Assembly (NCBI GenBank): GCA_903900265.1
Contig: CAIUMM010000057.1
Span: 1-37,308, forward strand
Direction: 5' to 3'
DNA length: 37,308 nucleotides
Source of the DNA: an uncultured Pseudomonadota bacterium
Lineage (GTDB): Bacteria; Myxococcota_A; UBA796; SXON01
The position numbers and the translations under genes were made by a program. Within the stretch, counting starts at the first letter, position 1. Each line of letters opens with the position of its first letter. This document shows positions 34,634 to 37,308 of the stretch, piece by piece. A model generated the notes under the pieces. The model worked only from the letters and a program-made list of their open reading frames with translations, ran no database searches and was not told the DNA's origin.

Positions 34634-35779
34634 ATTCCGCTTTTCCCGATTTCCATTTTGCTTTCGACCGCGCTGTTAGGCGCGTGTACGCCTGCCCCGA
34701 CGCTTGCCCCTACGCAGGCTTCTGCTGTGGTGCACGCCTACGTGTTCGCTCAATCTGTGCCGCAGCACGCGCTGGATGCGTTCACCCAATCGACCGGCGC
34801 GCGGGTCGAGCTCACGACGTACGACAGCAACGAAGAGCTCGTCGCTGGGCTCCGCGCTCGGCCCGGCGCCTACGACCTCGTGATGCCCAGCGACTACACG
34901 GTGGATGCGCTCGCTACGGCGGGTGCGCTGCTTCCGCTCGACCTCGCCTCCATCCCCAACTACAACAACATCACGCCCGGGTTCCTCTCGCCCTGGTTTG
35001 ATCCGGGCGGCGTCGCGCAGTCCGCGCGCGGGCGACCGAAGAACGAGAAGTACAGCCTGCCGTGGCTCTGGGGCACGACCGGGATCATCTACGATCCGGG
35101 CGCGATCGATCCGGCGCCGACGCGTTGGGCCGATCTCTGGAACCCGGCCTATGCCGGGCACCTTGTGCTCCCCGATGACCCCCGCGAGCTGTTGGGCATC
35201 GCGCTGCTGGCGCTGGGCTACTCGAAGAACGACACCAGCCCGGCGCATCTGGACGCGGCGCGCGACAAGCTCATCCCGCTCGTTCAGGGTGCGGTGGCGC
35301 TCGACGCGAACACCCCGGAGACCTCGCTGCTGAGCGGGCCTGCGGGTGGACCTGCCGCCACCATTGGCGTTGTGTTCTCGGGGAACGCGGTGCTCGCCCG
35401 CCGGGGAAACCCGGCGCTGCGCTATGTGCTGCCCGCGGAAGGAGCAGGGATCTGGTTTGACAACCTCGCGATCCCCAAGGACGCGCCCAACCCCGCCGCG
35501 GCGCATGCGCTGATCAACGACCTGTTGAGCGCGGACAACGGCGCCGGGACGATCCTCGATCTCCCGTACTCCACCCCGAACGAGGCCGCGCTGGACGCGT
35601 TGAAGCTCCAGGATCTGCCCCGGTGGACCGAGTACACCGAGGATCCGATCTCGACGCCGGCAAAGGCGGATCTCGCCCGCGCCGTGCCGGTGAAAAACGT
35701 AGGGCCGGAGTCCCAAGCGCGCTTTGAGGCGGCATGGGCTCAGGTGTTGGCGGCGCGTACTTCGGGAGGTGCCCGATGA
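34634..35779 (+). CDS. Polyamine-binding lipoprotein, PotD/PotF-like
   Basis: 381 residues if started at ATT 34634; 373 if started at TTG 34658. With ATT the N-terminus reads (M)PLFPISILLSTALLGAC, a full lipoprotein signal with Cys18. With TTG only nine residues precede the Cys, too short for export. The mature part is a type I periplasmic binding protein of the spermidine/putrescine group: VHAYVFAQSVPQHALDAF, ELTTYDSNEELVAGLRA, AYDLVMPSDYTVDALATA, and YSLPWLWGTTGIIYDPGA. TTYDSNEE and MPSDYTV correspond to PotD ligand-contact regions. Instead of ABC permease and ATPase genes, an APC permease gene follows with an ATGA overlap. Confidence 0.88.
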   Translation: MPLFPISILLSTALLGACTPAPTLAPTQASAVVHAYVFAQSVPQHALDAFTQSTGARVELTTYDSNEELVAGLRARPGAYDLVMPSDYTVDALATAGALLPLDLASIPNYNNITPGFLSPWFDPGGVAQSARGRPKNEKYSLPWLWGTTGIIYDPGAIDPAPTRWADLWNPAYAGHLVLPDDPRELLGIALLALGYSKNDTSPAHLDAARDKLIPLVQGAVALDANTPETSLLSGPAGGPAATIGVVFSGNAVLARRGNPALRYVLPAEGAGIWFDNLAIPKDAPNPAAAHALINDLLSADNGAGTILDLPYSTPNEAALDALKLQDLPRWTEYTEDPISTPAKADLARAVPVKNVGPESQARFEAAWAQVLAARTSGGAR

Positions 35780-37179
35780 CCGTGCATCCGGAAGAGCGCG
35801 AGCTCCCGTCTACGCCCGGTCGCAAGCTGATGTTGCTCCCGCTGGTCATGGTGATGTTCTTCACCGTGTCGGGCGGAGCGTATGGCTTGGAAGACCTCGT
35901 GGGCTCCAGCGGTCCGGGGATGGCGCTGGTGCTGATCCTGATCACGCCGCTGATCTGGAGCCTGCCGACCGCGCTGATGGTGGCGGAGCTGTCCACGGCG
36001 ATGCCGGTGTCGGGCGGCTACTACGCGTGGGTGAAGAAGGCGCTTGGGCCGTTCTGGGGCTTTCAAGAGGGGTGGTGGAGCTGGATCACCAGCTTCGTCG
36101 ACATGGCCATCTACCCGGTGTTGTTCGCCGACTACCTGAACACCTTGCTGGTGCAGCAGTTTGACTACCACCTGTTGGAGGAGAACTGGCTGGCGCACTG
36201 GCTGGTGACGCTGGTGGTGATCTGGACGTTCGCGTTTGTGAACATTCGCGGGGCCAAGGGCGTGGGCAGCTCGTCCAACCTGTTTGGTGCCTTCGTGCTG
36301 ATCCCTTTCGGGGTGATGAGCGTGATCGGGCTGTTTTCGCTGGCGCAGAACCCTGTCGCTTTCTGGGATCCCTTCGTCCCCGAGGACAGCACCCTGATGG
36401 GCAGCTTTGGAACCGGGCTGTTCGTCGTCATGTGGAACTACCTAGGTTGGGACGGGCTCTCGACCGTCGCAGACGAGATCCATGAGCCCAAGCGCAACTT
36501 CCCGCGGGGGCTAGCGCTGACGATCCCGTTGGTCACGCTCGCGTACCTGCTGCCCGTGGGCGCGGGCTTGCAGGCGTCGCCGGATTGGGCGGGCTGGACC
36601 GCAGGGTATTTCCCGCAGGTGGCGGCGATGGTGGGCGGCAACTGGTTGGGCGTGTGGATGGCGATCGGCGGGCTGGTCTCGGCGGCCGCGCTGTTCAACG
36701 CCTTGATGCTCTCCATCTCGAGGTTGCCCTACGTGATGGCGGAGGACGGGTTCCTGCCGGATGTGATCACCCGGCGCCACAAGAAGTACGACACGCCCTA
36801 CGTAGCGATCATCATCTGCGCGGTGGTCTACAGCTTCTTCACGCTGTCGGCGTTCTCGAGCCTCGTCGTCATCGACGTCATCGTGTACGCCGCCTCGTTG
36901 ATGCTTGAATTTGCGGCGTTGATCGCCCTGCGGTTGAACGAGCCCAAGATGAAGCGGCCCGTACGCGTTCCCGGCGGGTGGTTCGGCGTGGCGCTGGTCA
37001 CGGCGCTGCCTGCGGGGGTGCTGGCGCTGGCGCTCTACAGCACCTACGAGGAAGAAGGTTGGCGCGCGATCTGGATGTCTGGCGCGGCGATCGCCACCGG
37101 GCCGCTGCTCTATCCCTTCCTCGTGCGATTCGTGAAGAAGGACCGGCCTACGGGCGCGGTGGAGGTCGAGTACGAGTAG
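35776..37179 (+). CDS. APC-family permease resembling plant polyamine uptake transporters
   Basis: 467 residues with about 12 membrane helices. The N-terminal half (RKLMLLPLVMVMFFTVSGGA, AYGLEDLVGSSGP, IWSLPTALMVAELSTAMP, GGYYAWVKKALGPFWGFQEG, DMAIYPVLFADYLNTL) follows the conserved blocks of plant PUT polyamine:proton symporters as I remember them. WNYLGWDGLSTVADEIHEPKRNFPRG in the middle does too. The ATG at 35776 has GGGAGGT six bases upstream and overlaps the stop of the PotD-like gene. The coupled polyamine-binding lipoprotein supports a polyamine role. The transport mechanism would be secondary (ion-coupled), since no ATPase gene is present. Confidence 0.9.
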   Translation: MTVHPEERELPSTPGRKLMLLPLVMVMFFTVSGGAYGLEDLVGSSGPGMALVLILITPLIWSLPTALMVAELSTAMPVSGGYYAWVKKALGPFWGFQEGWWSWITSFVDMAIYPVLFADYLNTLLVQQFDYHLLEENWLAHWLVTLVVIWTFAFVNIRGAKGVGSSSNLFGAFVLIPFGVMSVIGLFSLAQNPVAFWDPFVPEDSTLMGSFGTGLFVVMWNYLGWDGLSTVADEIHEPKRNFPRGLALTIPLVTLAYLLPVGAGLQASPDWAGWTAGYFPQVAAMVGGNWLGVWMAIGGLVSAAALFNALMLSISRLPYVMAEDGFLPDVITRRHKKYDTPYVAIIICAVVYSFFTLSAFSSLVVIDVIVYAASLMLEFAALIALRLNEPKMKRPVRVPGGWFGVALVTALPAGVLALALYSTYEEEGWRAIWMSGAAIATGPLLYPFLVRFVKKDRPTGAVEVEYE

Positions 37180-37181
37180 GC

Positions 37182-37308
37182 GCAGACCGAGAGCGCAGCC
37201 GGTTCTTCCAGGCCACACCGACCAACGAGGACATCGAGGCGCTAACGGTGGACATTGCCTCGGCGTGTGAGCGGTGGCTGTCCGCGCGCGGGTTCAGCGG
37301 CGAGGCGC
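37182..37308 (+). pseudogene. Possible transposase remnant, cut by window edge
   Basis: After the permease stop the frame continues open to the edge and reads ...RSRFFQATPTNEDIEALT followed by VDIASACERWLSARGFSGEA. A PT.EDI..L...I...ERWL..RGF pattern recalls the middle of IS91/ISCR-type (Y2) transposases in this group of bacteria. There is no start codon in frame before 37248 and no room for an N-terminal domain, so it would be a 5'-truncated fragment. The match is from memory of the family and is weak. Confidence 0.3.

Overview
The window is a GC-rich, densely packed bacterial chromosome segment of about 37 kb, with genes on both strands, frequent 4-base ATGA/GTGA start-stop overlaps, and no gap longer than about 160 bases. 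I infer a member of the Myxococcota (former Deltaproteobacteria). The clues are a lipoprotein made of five 'Myxococcus cysteine-rich' (CGNG...GE.CDDGN...GDGC) repeats, several small lipoproteins with Asp/Ser/Thr-rich linkers, a complete lower mevalonate pathway, and a plant-PUT-like APC transporter. No taxonomic marker was searched, so this is an inference.

Layout. 1-5.4 kb: a thioredoxin-fold/TPR protein cut by the window edge, a beta-propeller-like lipoprotein, malic enzyme (maeB) and an unknown gene. 10.1-5.4 kb (minus): a five-gene operon of thymidine phosphorylase (deoA), a secreted protein with three TonB-C-like modules around a barrel-like region, beta-carbonic anhydrase, an unknown protein and an SRPBCC protein. 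10.2-13.1 kb: the cysteine-rich lipoprotein, possibly leaderless and with a clear terminator, and a deoC-deoB operon (minus). DeoA, DeoC and DeoB form a route from thymidine to glyceraldehyde-3-phosphate and acetaldehyde. DeoC carries an N-terminal helix resembling a microcompartment encapsulation peptide. 13.1-17.4 kb (plus): rsmB-mutS-dut, translationally coupled. 24-17.4 kb (minus): an SsuABC/TauABC-type importer with two different permeases, followed by a coiled-coil lipoprotein and a membrane-anchored alpha/beta hydrolase, then an acyltransferase.

24-28.9 kb: housekeeping genes (ffh, 5-formyl-THF cyclo-ligase, a TrpG/PabA-type amidotransferase, tRNA-Phe) mixed with four iron-sulfur genes: frataxin cyaY, an A-type carrier, a 2Fe-2S ferredoxin, and an Nfu_N protein carrying 17 His in HDHGHS-type tracts. 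33.9-29.0 kb (minus): a mevalonate operon of mvaD, a phosphomevalonate kinase fused to a GNAT acetyltransferase, an ArsC/Spx-like protein, a cytochrome c/copper type II monooxygenase-like lipoprotein, and mevalonate kinase. 34-37.2 kb (plus): a GST and a two-gene unit in which a PotD-like polyamine-binding lipoprotein is coupled to an APC permease instead of ABC components. The window ends in what may be a transposase remnant.

The most interesting items are the phosphomevalonate kinase-GNAT fusion and its operon, the PotD-APC pair with an apparent ATT start, the His-rich Nfu_N protein, and the DeoC N-terminal helix. No CRISPR array, phage or complete insertion sequence was seen.
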